Positions 49,642 through 59,596 of a DNA stretch of 64,000 nucleotides are shown piece after piece. The DNA is taken from NCBI GenBank assembly GCA_015060225.1, contig SUYX01000009.1, positions 1 to 64,000 of the forward strand. Direction: 5' to 3'. Numbering within the stretch: the first letter of the stretch is position 1; every line of letters starts with the position of its first letter. The notes under the pieces are model-generated. The model ran no database searches. It saw only the letters and a program-made list of their open reading frames with translations, and was not told the DNA's origin. Source of the DNA: Bacteroidales bacterium (lineage in GTDB: Bacteria > Bacteroidota > Bacteroidia > Bacteroidales > UBA932). The translations under genes and the position numbers were made by a program.

Positions 49642-51312
49642 ATGCATAAATTTATGGAAAATTACTACTTGGAAGTTGCTCAGCAGTGGCTGGGCGCTGA
49701 TTATGACGAGCAGACACGTAAAGAGGTAAAGGACCTTATGGACAACAATCCAAAAGAGCTTGAGGAGAGTTTTTACAGGATGCTTGAGTTTGGTACCGGC
49801 GGTTTGCGCGGAATTATGGGTGTAGGAACAAACAGAATGAACAAATATACAGTGGGTATGGCTACCCAGGGAGTTGCTAACTACCTCAAACAGTGCTACA
49901 AGGATCTTCCACAGATTTCAGTTGCAGTTTCGTTTGACAGCCGTAACAACAGTGCATATTTTGCAGAGATTACTGCAAATGTATTTGCTGCAAACGGAAT
50001 AAAGGTTTATCTGTTTGAGTCGTTGCGTCCGGTACCTGAGTTGAGTTACACTATCAGACATCTCAAATGCCAGAGCGGTGTAATGGTAACTGCTTCACAC
50101 AATCCTAAGGAGTACAACGGTTACAAGGCTTACTGGGAGGACGGTGCGCAGGTTACTTCACCACACGATACCAATATTATTGATGAGGTAAGAAAGATTA
50201 CCTCTCCTGCACAGGTGAAATTTACCGGTGGCCAGGAGAATATACAGATGATTGGAGCAGATGTAGACGAGGCTTATCTGAATGATGTTTCTACACTTCT
50301 CCTTTCTCCTGAGGCTGTTGCCAAACATGCAGACATGAAGATGGTATATACCCCTCTTCACGGAACAGGAATTACCCTTGTGCCAAAGATCTTCAAGAAA
50401 ATGGGTTTCACCAACCTTTCACTTGTTGAGGCTCAGGTAGAGAGCAACGGTAACTTCCCTACAGTAAAATCTCCTAATCCAGAGGAGAATTCGGCTCTTG
50501 AGATGGCAGTTGCCCAGGCTGAGGCTATTGGAGCAGACCTTGTAATGGCAACAGACCCTGATGCAGACCGCGTAGGTATTGCAATCAGGGACAATGAGGG
50601 GAAGATTACCCTTTTGAACGGTAACCAGACCGCTTCCCTTCTTACTTATTATCTGCTTCAGCGCTGGAGCGAACTTGGAAAACTCAATGAGAATACATAC
50701 ATTGTAAAAACTATTGTTACTACAGAACTTATGGCGGCAATGGCCAAGAAATACGGTGTAAAATGCTACAATGTACTTACAGGTTTCAAACATATTGCTA
50801 CAATTGTACGCAACAATGAGGGTAAGGCTACATTCATTGGAGGTGGCGAGGAGAGTTACGGTTACAATGCCGGTGAGTTTGTAAGGGACAAGGATGCTGT
50901 AATCACTTGTGCTTTGGTAGCAGAGTGCGCTGCATGGTGTGCTGAGCAGGGCAAGACATTGTATCAGTTGCTTCAGGATATCTATGCTGAGTACGGTATG
51001 TACAAGGAGTCTCTTCTATCACTTACAAAGAAAGGAAAGGCAGGCTTGGAGGAGATTCAGGCAATGATGGCTTCTTACAGGTCCAACCCTCCAAAAGAGT
51101 TGGGCGGTTCTCCTGTTGTTAAGGTTATTGACTACAACAAACCTGAGGAGACAGGCCTTCCAAAATCAAATGTACTGCAGTTCTATATGGAGGACGGAGC
51201 TGTGGTATCTGTACGTCCAAGCGGTACTGAGCCTAAGATCAAGTTCTATTTTGGTGTAACAGGTGCTGATTGTGACGCCAAGATTGCAGCACTTAGAAAA
51301 GAGTTTGAGTAA
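49642..51312 (+). CDS. Phosphoglucomutase / phosphomannomutase
   Basis: A 556-residue alpha-D-phosphohexomutase. It has the phosphoserine loop MVTASHNPKEYNGYK near residue 146, the metal loop ATDPDADRVGIAI near 308, the sugar loop GGGEESYGY near 400 and the phosphate-binding loop RPSGTEPKIKFYFG near 525. It interconverts glucose 1- and 6-phosphate (or the mannose forms), supplying rfbA, galE and ugd with precursor. ATG 49642 or the ATG four codons later are both possible. Codon bias indicates high expression. Confidence 0.93.
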   Translation: MHKFMENYYLEVAQQWLGADYDEQTRKEVKDLMDNNPKELEESFYRMLEFGTGGLRGIMGVGTNRMNKYTVGMATQGVANYLKQCYKDLPQISVAVSFDSRNNSAYFAEITANVFAANGIKVYLFESLRPVPELSYTIRHLKCQSGVMVTASHNPKEYNGYKAYWEDGAQVTSPHDTNIIDEVRKITSPAQVKFTGGQENIQMIGADVDEAYLNDVSTLLLSPEAVAKHADMKMVYTPLHGTGITLVPKIFKKMGFTNLSLVEAQVESNGNFPTVKSPNPEENSALEMAVAQAEAIGADLVMATDPDADRVGIAIRDNEGKITLLNGNQTASLLTYYLLQRWSELGKLNENTYIVKTIVTTELMAAMAKKYGVKCYNVLTGFKHIATIVRNNEGKATFIGGGEESYGYNAGEFVRDKDAVITCALVAECAAWCAEQGKTLYQLLQDIYAEYGMYKESLLSLTKKGKAGLEEIQAMMASYRSNPPKELGGSPVVKVIDYNKPEETGLPKSNVLQFYMEDGAVVSVRPSGTEPKIKFYFGVTGADCDAKIAALRKEFE

Positions 51313-51331
51313 TAATTTTCAACTATAAAAC

Positions 51332-53665
51332 ATGTTGGGAAAACAATTTTTAAATAGAGCTGCTGCGGCAGCTCTATTGCTGTTGATAATGATGCCGGCC
51401 TCCATGTTTTCATACGGTGGGTATAAAGGCAAATCGTACAAGCAGTACAAACATAATTATCCGTCTCAGGAAAAAATTGACAGACAGGTAGATTCTGTAT
51501 TCCGCAAACTTTCCACAAGGGAGAAGATTGCCCAAATAATGATCATTGAATTCTCTTCAGAAGAAAAGGGGAAGAAACTTGCAATGCAGAAAAGGCTTAT
51601 CCAGAAGGAGAAGATAGGCGGCCTCATTCCTATGAATGATGTACTCATTCCTGCAATGAAAAGGATGAACCAGCTCAACAGGTGGGCAAAGATTCCTATG
51701 ATTGTGGCCATTGATGCCGAGTGGGGTGCCAGCATGCGCTGGAAAGAGATTCCGGCTTTCCCGCGCTTCATGCAGCTGGGTGCCCTCAGCAGCGATTCGC
51801 TCGTATACGAGATGGGCAGGCAGATTGGTATGGAGTGCCGTGAACTGAAAATGCATGTTAACTTTTCTCCCGATATCGACATCAACAACAACCCCAATAA
51901 TCCTGCAATCAACACAAGATCTTTCGGTGAGGACAAGGAGAAGGTTGCACAGTATGGTATTGCCATGATGCGGGGTATGCGTGACGGCGGTATTGCCGGT
52001 TCTGCAAAACACTTCCCGGGACACGGTGATACAGATGTGGACTCCCACTTGGGACTTCCGGTACTTCCGTTCACCAAAGAGAGGTTGGATTCCCTTGAGA
52101 TGTATCCGTTTAGGAAACTGGTTGCCGATGGTGTTGAGATGGTGATGGTTGCACATTTGAGCATACCTGCACTGGATCCGTCGGGAACACCGTCTTCAAT
52201 TTCAAAACCTATAGTAACAGGTTTGCTCAGGGAGAAGATGGGTTATGACGGTATCATCTGTACAGACGCCCTGAATATGGATGGTGTTGCAAAGGAGAGT
52301 GGTCTGGAGAAGAAAGATATTCCGCTTGCGGCTTATAAGGCCGGCGCAGACCTGCTCCTTATGCCGGAAGATGTTGAGAACTCAATTACCGTTATTGAGA
52401 AGGCTCTCAAACGTGGCGAGATTACTATGGAGGGGCTCAATATGAGGGTAAAGAAAATGTTGGCCCTTAAAGCCCGCCTTGGAGTGTTTGACAAAAGTTA
52501 TGACCCTTATGTGGATATGGATCGCCTGACTGATTTTACAGACCAGGAAATTATACGCACTGAAACTACCCTTATGGAGCTTAAACTTGATCTCATCAAG
52601 CGTATTGCCAAAGAGTCCATGACCCTCCTTTACAATGACAACTCTGCCGGATACGGCATCCCTGTTTCATTTGAGGGTAAAAAAGTGGCATATGTAGGTT
52701 ATAAAAATCCACAGTTGGGACACGAGTTTGGTACACTTGCAAAACGTTACGGCCAGATTGATACAATTCTCCTTGGTAATGACGCTTCAATTGCAGCCCT
52801 CAGGGAGGCAAAGAACAGGTTGAAGGACCATGACCTTGTAATAATGGGTTTCAATCAGACCGACCAGCGCCCCCACAAGAACTATGCAATTAATGTGGAG
52901 GACGTGAACTTCATTACCGACTGGGCAAAGGAGCAGCCTATGATTGCCGTATATCTTGGTTCTCCATACGCACTTACCCGCATCCCGGGCCACAAGAACT
53001 TTACAGCACTGCTGCTCGGTTACATAAATACCCAGGTGAACAACTTTGCCGCTGCACAGGCAGTTTTTGGCGGCATTCCAATAAAGGGTGTACTTCCGGT
53101 AACAGCTGCATCGTTCAAGGTAGGGGAGGGTATCCATATTCCCGACAGATACAGGGAGGAGTATCCTGATTTTGTAGGGTCATCAATGGATAAAATGTTG
53201 TTTAATCCTAAGCCGATGAACTTTAAGGAATTGAGTGCACAGTTTACCGTTCTTCCACAGATTGCGGAGATGATTGCCGGCGGCAAAATCAAATTGTCCG
53301 ATACAGTAGGGCAATTGCTTGAGGCAGATGACAGGAATGCATCCATGACAGTGGATCAGCTGCTGAAAGGTTTCAAGAATGACGTAAATGCATATTATAT
53401 TCAGGCAATTATTGAGAAATACCGCAGATATGTAACAATAGAGGAAGCGGCCCAGTACATGTTTGTGCAGATGGGCATGCAGTCTGCAAAATTTGCCGGC
53501 GGAAGGGTTTTGACAAGCGGTTACAGCGTTCCGGAAGTAATAATGGATGTATATGATCTTACCAAATTCCATTTTACTGTACGCAATGGCGGATCTTATG
53601 CCGGTAAACAGGTTTTTAGTGCCCAAGCAGCGGAGATAATTAAAAAATATATTATTGGATTGTGA
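51332..53665 (+). CDS. Exported GH3 hydrolase with C-terminal extension
   Basis: A 777-residue exported protein. After the signal sequence (residues 1-30) the GH3 N-terminal barrel runs to about 390, with NagZ-like AGSAKHFPGHGDTDVDSH near 225 holding the His-Asp dyad loop and VMVAHLSIPALD and ICTDALNM further on. A GH3 C-terminal alpha/beta domain covers about 430-600. The remaining 150 residues (KELSAQFTVLPQIAEMIAGG, then LSDTVGQLLE) resemble part of the serine beta-lactamase-like domain that follows GH3 in many Bacteroidota proteins, but without its catalytic motifs. Beta-N-acetylhexosaminidase activity is likely. First of two tandem paralogues; its stop overlaps the next start. Confidence 0.88.
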   Translation: MLGKQFLNRAAAAALLLLIMMPASMFSYGGYKGKSYKQYKHNYPSQEKIDRQVDSVFRKLSTREKIAQIMIIEFSSEEKGKKLAMQKRLIQKEKIGGLIPMNDVLIPAMKRMNQLNRWAKIPMIVAIDAEWGASMRWKEIPAFPRFMQLGALSSDSLVYEMGRQIGMECRELKMHVNFSPDIDINNNPNNPAINTRSFGEDKEKVAQYGIAMMRGMRDGGIAGSAKHFPGHGDTDVDSHLGLPVLPFTKERLDSLEMYPFRKLVADGVEMVMVAHLSIPALDPSGTPSSISKPIVTGLLREKMGYDGIICTDALNMDGVAKESGLEKKDIPLAAYKAGADLLLMPEDVENSITVIEKALKRGEITMEGLNMRVKKMLALKARLGVFDKSYDPYVDMDRLTDFTDQEIIRTETTLMELKLDLIKRIAKESMTLLYNDNSAGYGIPVSFEGKKVAYVGYKNPQLGHEFGTLAKRYGQIDTILLGNDASIAALREAKNRLKDHDLVIMGFNQTDQRPHKNYAINVEDVNFITDWAKEQPMIAVYLGSPYALTRIPGHKNFTALLLGYINTQVNNFAAAQAVFGGIPIKGVLPVTAASFKVGEGIHIPDRYREEYPDFVGSSMDKMLFNPKPMNFKELSAQFTVLPQIAEMIAGGKIKLSDTVGQLLEADDRNASMTVDQLLKGFKNDVNAYYIQAIIEKYRRYVTIEEAAQYMFVQMGMQSAKFAGGRVLTSGYSVPEVIMDVYDLTKFHFTVRNGGSYAGKQVFSAQAAEIIKKYIIGL

Positions 53666-55437
53666 TAAAGGTAAATTTCAACAAGACAGTTTTTGCAAGC
53701 CTGCTGTTGTGCATGTTGTCCCCTTTTGCCGCGCAGGCCGACGGATTCAAATTCCCGTCTGAAGAAAAAATTGAGCATCAGGTAGACTCGGTGTTCCGCA
53801 AACTCTCTACAAGGGAGAAGATTGCCCAGATAATGATTATTGACATGACTTCGCGCGACAGCAAGGAGATGCGAAAAATTCAGAAAAGGCTGGTGAAAAA
53901 GGAGAAGGTTGGAGGCCTTATCCCTTTGGGAGATGTTTATCGCCCTGCAGTGGAGAGGATGAACCAGCTGAACAAATGGGCCAAGATCCCTATGCTTATG
54001 ACCATAGATGCTGAGTGGGGTGTAGGAATGCGCTGGAAAGAGGTTCCTTCACATCAGTTCTTCATTCAGCTGGGTGCGCTTACCAGCGATTCACTGGTAT
54101 ATGAGATTGGCAGATCCATTGCAGACGAGTGCCGTGCATTCAAGTTCCAGGTGAATTATTCACCTGTTGTGGACATAAACAATAATCCCGACAAATTCAT
54201 TGTAAACTTCAGGACTTTTGGAGAGGACAAGGATAAGGTTGCAAGATATGCATCTGCCATGATGCGCGGAATGCGTGACGGCGGCCTTGCAGGTTCTGCA
54301 AAACACTTCCCAGGACATGGCGAGACAAATGTGGATTCACATCTTGCTCTCCCTTTGCTTCCATTCAGCGCAGAAAGGCTTGATTCACTTGAACTCTATC
54401 CGTTCAGGAAACTGATTGCAGACGGTGTGGATATGGTGATGGTGGGACATCTTAATGTGCCTGCCCTGGATCCGTCGGGAGCACCATCTTCAATTTCCAA
54501 ACCTATTGTAACCGGTTTGTTGAGAGAGAAAATGGGATATGACGGCATTATCATTACTGATGCCCTCAATATGTATGGTGTGGCAAGGGACAGCGGCCTG
54601 GAGAAGAAGGATATTCCGTTGGCTGCATATAAGGCAGGTGTTGACATCCTTCTTATGCCGGAGGATGTGGAGAATGCCATCAGCCAGATTGAGAATGCTC
54701 TTGAGGCTGGAGAGATTACTATGGAAGGGCTTGATATGAGGGTAAAGAAGATGCTTAGACTGAAAGCCCGCTATGGAATCTTTGACAAGAGTTATGACCC
54801 AATTGTGAGGGATCTTGACATTTTTACAGATACCACTGCTCCTGATGCAAGGATGAAGGCCAAACTGAGCCTTATTAAGAAAGTGTCAGAGGAGACAATG
54901 ACAGTGGTGTTCAACGACAATAGCCAGGGTCTTGGACTTCCTGTATCGTGTGAGGGCAAGAAGGTTGCATACGTAGGTTTCATGAATCCCCAGCTCGGAC
55001 AGCAGTTTGGTGAGGTTGCAAACAGATACGGACAGGTTGATACCGTACTTCTTGGCGATGATGCCGCATTGGAAGAGTTGAAGGCTGCAAAGGAGAAGGT
55101 GAGCGGTTATGATCTTGTGATTTTTGGTTTCAACAAGTCGCTGCAGAGCATCAAAAGGAACTTTGGTCTTGAGGAGGCGCACATGAAATTCATTACAGAT
55201 TGGGCAGCTGACCAGCCAATGGTTGCAGTATTCCTTGGTTCTCCTTATGTTCTCAAGAGGATGCCGGGCCACGAAAATTTCAAGGCTTTTCTAATTGGAT
55301 ATGAGGCAACCCGTTTCAACAATGAGGCTGCTGCCAAGGTGGTGTTTGGAGAGATTGCCGCAAAAGGTATCCTCCCTGTAACTACAGCTTCATTCAAAGT
55401 TGGCGAAGGCGTTTATATCCCTGCTAAACAGAAGTAG
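53662..55437 (+). CDS. Exported GH3 hydrolase, second paralogue
   Basis: A 591-residue paralogue of the preceding protein, about two thirds identical by eye in the barrel (SVFRKLSTREKIAQIMII, SAKHFPGHGETNVDSHLALP, IITDALNMYGVARDSGLEKK). It keeps the signal peptide, the GH3 N and C domains and the His dyad motif, but lacks the extra C-terminal domain. It begins with GTG at 53662, overlapping the previous stop (GTGA), so the pair is translationally coupled. Likely a periplasmic beta-N-acetylglucosaminidase. A terminator follows at 55490. Confidence 0.88.
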   Translation: MIKVNFNKTVFASLLLCMLSPFAAQADGFKFPSEEKIEHQVDSVFRKLSTREKIAQIMIIDMTSRDSKEMRKIQKRLVKKEKVGGLIPLGDVYRPAVERMNQLNKWAKIPMLMTIDAEWGVGMRWKEVPSHQFFIQLGALTSDSLVYEIGRSIADECRAFKFQVNYSPVVDINNNPDKFIVNFRTFGEDKDKVARYASAMMRGMRDGGLAGSAKHFPGHGETNVDSHLALPLLPFSAERLDSLELYPFRKLIADGVDMVMVGHLNVPALDPSGAPSSISKPIVTGLLREKMGYDGIIITDALNMYGVARDSGLEKKDIPLAAYKAGVDILLMPEDVENAISQIENALEAGEITMEGLDMRVKKMLRLKARYGIFDKSYDPIVRDLDIFTDTTAPDARMKAKLSLIKKVSEETMTVVFNDNSQGLGLPVSCEGKKVAYVGFMNPQLGQQFGEVANRYGQVDTVLLGDDAALEELKAAKEKVSGYDLVIFGFNKSLQSIKRNFGLEEAHMKFITDWAADQPMVAVFLGSPYVLKRMPGHENFKAFLIGYEATRFNNEAAAKVVFGEIAAKGILPVTTASFKVGEGVYIPAKQK

Positions 55438-55489
55438 GATTGCTGTTTGCCAAACAAACTTTAACTGTTAATATAAGTTAATAAGGTTG

Positions 55490-55519
55490 CGGGCGGGATT
55501 CCAGTTGGAGTCCCGCCCG
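55490..55519 (+). terminator. Terminator of the GH3 pair
   Basis: CGGGCGGGATTCC and GGAGTCCCGCCCG pair along 13 positions (one T-G) around AGTT, followed by TTATTTT. It also faces the convergent pssA gene. Confidence 0.85.
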
Positions 55520-55575
55520 TTATTTTCTGTTTGCTTGATTTTTGCTTGCTTGATTGATTTCCGGCTGCAGGAATA

Positions 55576-56277
55576 TCATTTCTGGAATGCAACCGAGATT
55601 ACATTTACAAGGATGTAGGCAGTGAAGACTGCAAGTACAAATACGCTCCAGTTGAGATCAAGAACCAGTACGGCAATGCCCAATATTGCTGCAAGTGCAA
55701 GGAATGAGAAGCGGGCACTGTTGTCTGCCCATTTTAGTGATTTGAACTTGAAAGAGAACATGGGAATTTCACATATCAGCAGGTAGCACAACACAAGGGA
55801 GATCATTGGTACAATGTATGATTTGGCTGTGAGGAAGTCGTACAATGCGGGATAAATTTCGCTTGCGTATATGAGTGACCCGCAAATAAGGGCGCATGAT
55901 GGGGTTGCGAGGCCAATAAAATTCTCGCTCTGGCGTGTATCTATATTGAATTTCGCAAGCCTCAGACCGCTGAATACAGCTATCAGGAGAGGAAGGTAAA
56001 CAAGGAAGTTTGACTCTGCCTGAAACCGGAACATTATCATTGCAGGGGCAACGCCGAATGTAACCATATCTGCGAGGGAATCCAGCTCCTTTCCCATAGG
56101 GGAGTAAGCCTTTAGTGCACGTGCTGCCAAACCGTCACAAAAATCAAATACTGCACCTGCAATGATGCACAGGAAAGCTGTCTTGAAGTTGCCCTGAAGT
56201 GCAAAAATGGTTGCAAAGCATCCGCTCAAAAGATTCATTGAAGTGATGCTGTTAGGAATATGTCTGATAATGCCCAT
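55576..56277 (-). CDS. pssA: CDP-diacylglycerol-serine O-phosphatidyltransferase
   Basis: A 233-residue membrane enzyme that makes phosphatidylserine, precursor of phosphatidylethanolamine. The CDP-alcohol phosphotransferase motif is intact: DGLAARALKAYSPMGKELDS then LADM (D-G-x2-A-R-x8-G-x3-D-x3-D) near residue 48. Six to seven hydrophobic helices follow. The start ATG is directly preceded by a 70-base gap to the C1 peptidase gene. Single gene on the minus strand, possibly co-transcribed after the peptidase. Confidence 0.92.
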   Translation of the reverse strand: MGIIRHIPNSITSMNLLSGCFATIFALQGNFKTAFLCIIAGAVFDFCDGLAARALKAYSPMGKELDSLADMVTFGVAPAMIMFRFQAESNFLVYLPLLIAVFSGLRLAKFNIDTRQSENFIGLATPSCALICGSLIYASEIYPALYDFLTAKSYIVPMISLVLCYLLICEIPMFSFKFKSLKWADNSARFSFLALAAILGIAVLVLDLNWSVFVLAVFTAYILVNVISVAFQK

Positions 56278-56345
56278 TGTTTATTGTTTTTTAAATAAGG
56301 GTGCTCCTTGAGTGGAGCACCCTGGATATTGGTGTAGGGAATAAA

Positions 56346-57452
56346 TTATTTTATACCCAATTTCGCTCTGATGGCTTTAGGAATAGAATTCTTGTTTACA
56401 AGGATAGAGATGGTCTTTGCCTTTACATAGTTCTCTGACATGTAGTGGTAACCGTCTCCGTTTCTCTCAGTACCCCATGAGTTTTTGGTCTTGTAGTATT
56501 TTACACCCTCCTGGTCCTTTACAATACCTGTAATGTGCTCCAAGTGGTCATCTACAGTTACAAAAGCCTCAAAATCAGCCTGCCTGCTCTCCTGAGTTAC
56601 AGGAAGTTCCTCTGCTCTTTTCTCAATCTGTTTCATACCTCTGAGATTGTCTTTTGTCTGAACTGCAATTGAGTGCTGGAATGCATAGCCCGGTTCGCTG
56701 ATGTCACCATCCCATGCCACTGTGTAGCCGGTATTGATTGCATTGTCAATAATCTGCATCATCTCATCCAGAGGTACATTGTACATAAGGGCGTGATCCC
56801 AGTTGTCTGGAACCTCTACAGGTACCAACTGGTAGAAAGGATGATGTGTGAAGCTTGTAATCTCTACATAATCACTTGCTTTCAGGCCAAGGCTCTGGTA
56901 GAATGATTTTGCAGTGTACTCTTTTCCTCTGTAGGTGAACTTCTCAGGAACTTCACCAAGATAAGCATCCAAAAGGCCCTCCAACATTGGCTGAGGAATG
57001 CGTTTCTTCATTTCAACAGACTGATTGCTCAAAGTCTTTACCCATGTGCTCAAATCGTTGTGGTTGTGGGTAGGAGAATCGTAGTTGATACCGTCATAAA
57101 CCTCGTCGGGAAGAAGGCCGTTTTTGGCCATCTCGTTGATGTACATATGTGCAAGGCTGCCGGGATTTACATTGCCTTTACCCTCCCTTATATAGTTGTC
57201 TGCAATTCTGGTAAGGTAGTTGTTCCTTACAATGAACATCTCTGAAAGGTCATGCTCACCCTTGCCCATCCTTATAAGCTCAGATTCAATGAATGAGTTG
57301 GTGGCAAAGCACCAGCATGTGCCGGTTCTTGCCTGATTCTTTACAGGTGTTGCCGGATTTTCCTTAACGACAGTATACTCATATTTGTACTGTGCAGAAA
57401 CAGCAGTGCCAATACAAATCAGTGCCAAGGTAATAAATAATGATTTTCTCAT
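56346..57452 (-). CDS. C1-family aminopeptidase (PepC/bleomycin hydrolase-like), copy 1
   Basis: A 368-residue exported papain-like peptidase. It has a signal peptide (RKSLFITLALICIGTAVSAQ), then the catalytic cysteine in NQARTGTCWCFATNSF near residue 46, His in TVDDHLEHITGI near 307 and Asn in KNSWGTERNG near 328. The layout is of the C1B aminopeptidase C type. The residue after the Trp is Cys, giving CWC, where the paralogue downstream has CWS. It likely trims peptides in the periplasm with the DPP-IV-like enzyme. It lies 77 bases from its paralogue, same strand. Confidence 0.9.
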   Translation of the reverse strand: MRKSLFITLALICIGTAVSAQYKYEYTVVKENPATPVKNQARTGTCWCFATNSFIESELIRMGKGEHDLSEMFIVRNNYLTRIADNYIREGKGNVNPGSLAHMYINEMAKNGLLPDEVYDGINYDSPTHNHNDLSTWVKTLSNQSVEMKKRIPQPMLEGLLDAYLGEVPEKFTYRGKEYTAKSFYQSLGLKASDYVEITSFTHHPFYQLVPVEVPDNWDHALMYNVPLDEMMQIIDNAINTGYTVAWDGDISEPGYAFQHSIAVQTKDNLRGMKQIEKRAEELPVTQESRQADFEAFVTVDDHLEHITGIVKDQEGVKYYKTKNSWGTERNGDGYHYMSENYVKAKTISILVNKNSIPKAIRAKLGIK

Positions 57453-57529
57453 AGTGTATAGTTTTATAAGTGCTGTGTAAAAAGAGAGGAGGGAAACGGC
57501 AATTTCACCACTTCCCTCCCGACAAATTC

Positions 57530-58744
57530 TTATAGACCCAATTTAGCTCTGATTGCTGCAGGGATTGCATTTTTGTTCACTACAATGTTCATGGTCTTGT
57601 ACTGAACGAAAGGAGCTGATACATACCAGATACCTTTGTATTTGCCAGTAGGACCCCATGAGTTTTTAACCATGTAGTATTTTGTACCGTTCTGGTCTTT
57701 TGCAATACCGTAGATATGCATACCGTGGTCATCGGTAGTTGTTTTATTGTCATAACCGGCCTGTCTCATCTCCTGAGTGATAACCAGCTCTTTGCCAGGA
57801 GCATCCTGGTTGTTCATAGCAGCATTTTTCTGCTCTGGAGTCTTGCCTATCCATTTTGCCTCATCAGAACCTGCCTCTTTCTGGTTTGCTGCAACATCAG
57901 GAACAATACCAAGACCGTTTCTGCTGAAACCTCTCTCGCTTACATCTGAGCCCCAAGCAATAGTATAGCCGTTCTCAATAGCATAGTCAAAAATCTCCAT
58001 CATCTCCTCCATTGGAACATTGTAAGAAAGATCCCAACGCCAGTTGTCAGGAACCTCAATCGCAAACTGGCTGTAGAATGGATGGTGTGTGAAAGAAGTG
58101 ATTGAAACATAGTCATCTGCATTAAGTTTCAAGTACTCTTTAGCGTAAGTCTGAGGAGTATACTCTTTACCGTTTACGGTGAATTTCTCAGGACGCTCGC
58201 CAAGGTAAGCGTCAAGAATGCCTGTAAGGCCTTTATGCCATGCTGTAGAAAGTGTTCTGTTAGGTTTCTTGTTCACTGCATTGACATAAGCTTTAAGAAC
58301 GGCGCACAACTCACCGTGCTTGTTCATAGGCTCACCGTAGTTAAGCCCCTCCATCTCTTTCTGAGGAACCATACCGTAGTGTTTTAGGGTGTAGATTACA
58401 TCACCAAAAGAACTTCCCTGCTCATAGTTGAGGAAACCGTCCAGGCGTACAAATTTCTCAGCTTTATCTGCATAACCGTTCCAAACAGGGTACATCTCAG
58501 CAAGATCTATATCTGCAGGAGCACCATTTTTTATAGCTTCACTCTCAAGGAACGAAATTGTTGAATATGACCAGCAGGTACCCGAGTTTGCCTGGTTCTT
58601 GATAGGGGTTACAGGGTTCTCTTTAACAACTGTAAACTGGTAACCCTCAGGCTGCTCAGCAGCTTTTTTAGATTTTTTCTGTGCATACACAGAAGTCATT
58701 GCCACTGCTACAAGCAACAATGTGGAAAGTGTTTTCTTAAGCAT
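57530..58744 (-). CDS. C1-family aminopeptidase, copy 2
   Basis: A 404-residue exported paralogue. The signal peptide LKKTLSTLLLVAVAMTSVYA is followed by a Lys-rich linker, the catalytic NQANSGTCWSYSTISF near residue 56, His in TTDDHGMHIYGI near 343 and Asn in VKNSWGPTG near 364. It is somewhat longer than copy 1 through a loop near 275-305. Codon use is strongly biased, so it is probably abundant. A -7 element is visible at 58794-58801. Confidence 0.92.
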   Translation of the reverse strand: MLKKTLSTLLLVAVAMTSVYAQKKSKKAAEQPEGYQFTVVKENPVTPIKNQANSGTCWSYSTISFLESEAIKNGAPADIDLAEMYPVWNGYADKAEKFVRLDGFLNYEQGSSFGDVIYTLKHYGMVPQKEMEGLNYGEPMNKHGELCAVLKAYVNAVNKKPNRTLSTAWHKGLTGILDAYLGERPEKFTVNGKEYTPQTYAKEYLKLNADDYVSITSFTHHPFYSQFAIEVPDNWRWDLSYNVPMEEMMEIFDYAIENGYTIAWGSDVSERGFSRNGLGIVPDVAANQKEAGSDEAKWIGKTPEQKNAAMNNQDAPGKELVITQEMRQAGYDNKTTTDDHGMHIYGIAKDQNGTKYYMVKNSWGPTGKYKGIWYVSAPFVQYKTMNIVVNKNAIPAAIRAKLGL

Positions 58745-58793
58745 AGTAACGTTTATTAAGTTAATAATTTCAAATGCAATTTTTTCGTATCTA

Positions 58794-58801
58794 CAAATAT
58801 A
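58794..58801 (-). promoter_or_regulatory. -7 element of C1 peptidase copy 2
   Basis: TATATTTG on the minus strand, 50 bases before the ATG at 58744. The 58802-58888 stretch upstream shows nothing else. Confidence 0.55.
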
Positions 58802-58888
58802 ATATTTTTTTTGTAAATCATCCTAACACTCCTTACAAATCTAATGTTTGGACGCGGATGACGGCGATTTGCGGTAGAGGTAGCCGGA

Positions 58889-59449
58889 GTAATTTGACTG
58901 GTTGGCAAAGTTTGAGTCATAGGTGACTGTTTTTGCAGCGGGAATGGTTGTGCGGTGTGGAACTGCTTCATGATTGGGCATTTTTGCAGCGGGAATGTTT
59001 GCGCGGCGTGGAACTGCTCCATGATTGGGCAATTTTGCAGCGGGAATGGTTGTGCGGTGTGGAACTGCTTCATGATTGGGCATTTTTGCAGCGGGAATAG
59101 TTACGCTGTATGGAACTGCTTCGTGATTGGGCATTTTTGTAGCGGGAATGTTTGCGCGGTGTGGAACTGCTTCGTGATTGGGCAATTTTGCAGCGGGAAT
59201 GGTTGTGCGGTGTGGAACTGCATCAAAAAAAGGCAATTTTGCGGCACGAATAGTTACGCTATATGGAACTGCTTTAGGATTGGGCAATTTTGCAGCGCGA
59301 ATAGTTACGCTGTATGGAACTGCTTCAGGATTGGGCATTTTTGCAGCGGGAATAGTTACGCTGTATGGAACTGCTTCGTGATTGGGCATTTTTGCAGCGG
59401 AGATGGTTGCGGCTAAAGGGATTGCTTCAGAAGTTGACGCTTTTGTGGC
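58889..59449. repeat. 51-bp tandem repeat array left of the transposase
   Basis: Nine clear units start at 58940 and every 51 bases to 59348, with degenerate units at 58889 and 59399. Shared words are GGAACTGCTTC, GATTGGGCA and TTTTTGCAGCG. Units differ mainly in the first 25 bases (AATGGTTGTGCGGTG versus AATAGTTACGCTGTA). Open frames exist on both strands because 51 is a multiple of three; none has a promoter or a start that I trust. Confidence 0.95.
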
Positions 59450-59455
59450 CGGAAT

Positions 59456-59477
59456 CTATTTATAAATAGCTTTTTTT
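59456..59477 (+). terminator. Palindrome with T run
   Basis: CTATTTATAAATAG is a perfect palindrome followed by C and seven T. It lies between the left array and the transposase gene. Confidence 0.45.
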
Positions 59478-59596
59478 CTATTTTCAGCATCACAGAATTT
59501 TGCTCTTTTTAGAATTGACTAAAGTTTTACAATTTTTTCTTTTTCACGCATCCTGTTGCGTAGAATGTGGTTATCATTGTCAAAAAATTGTTGTTT

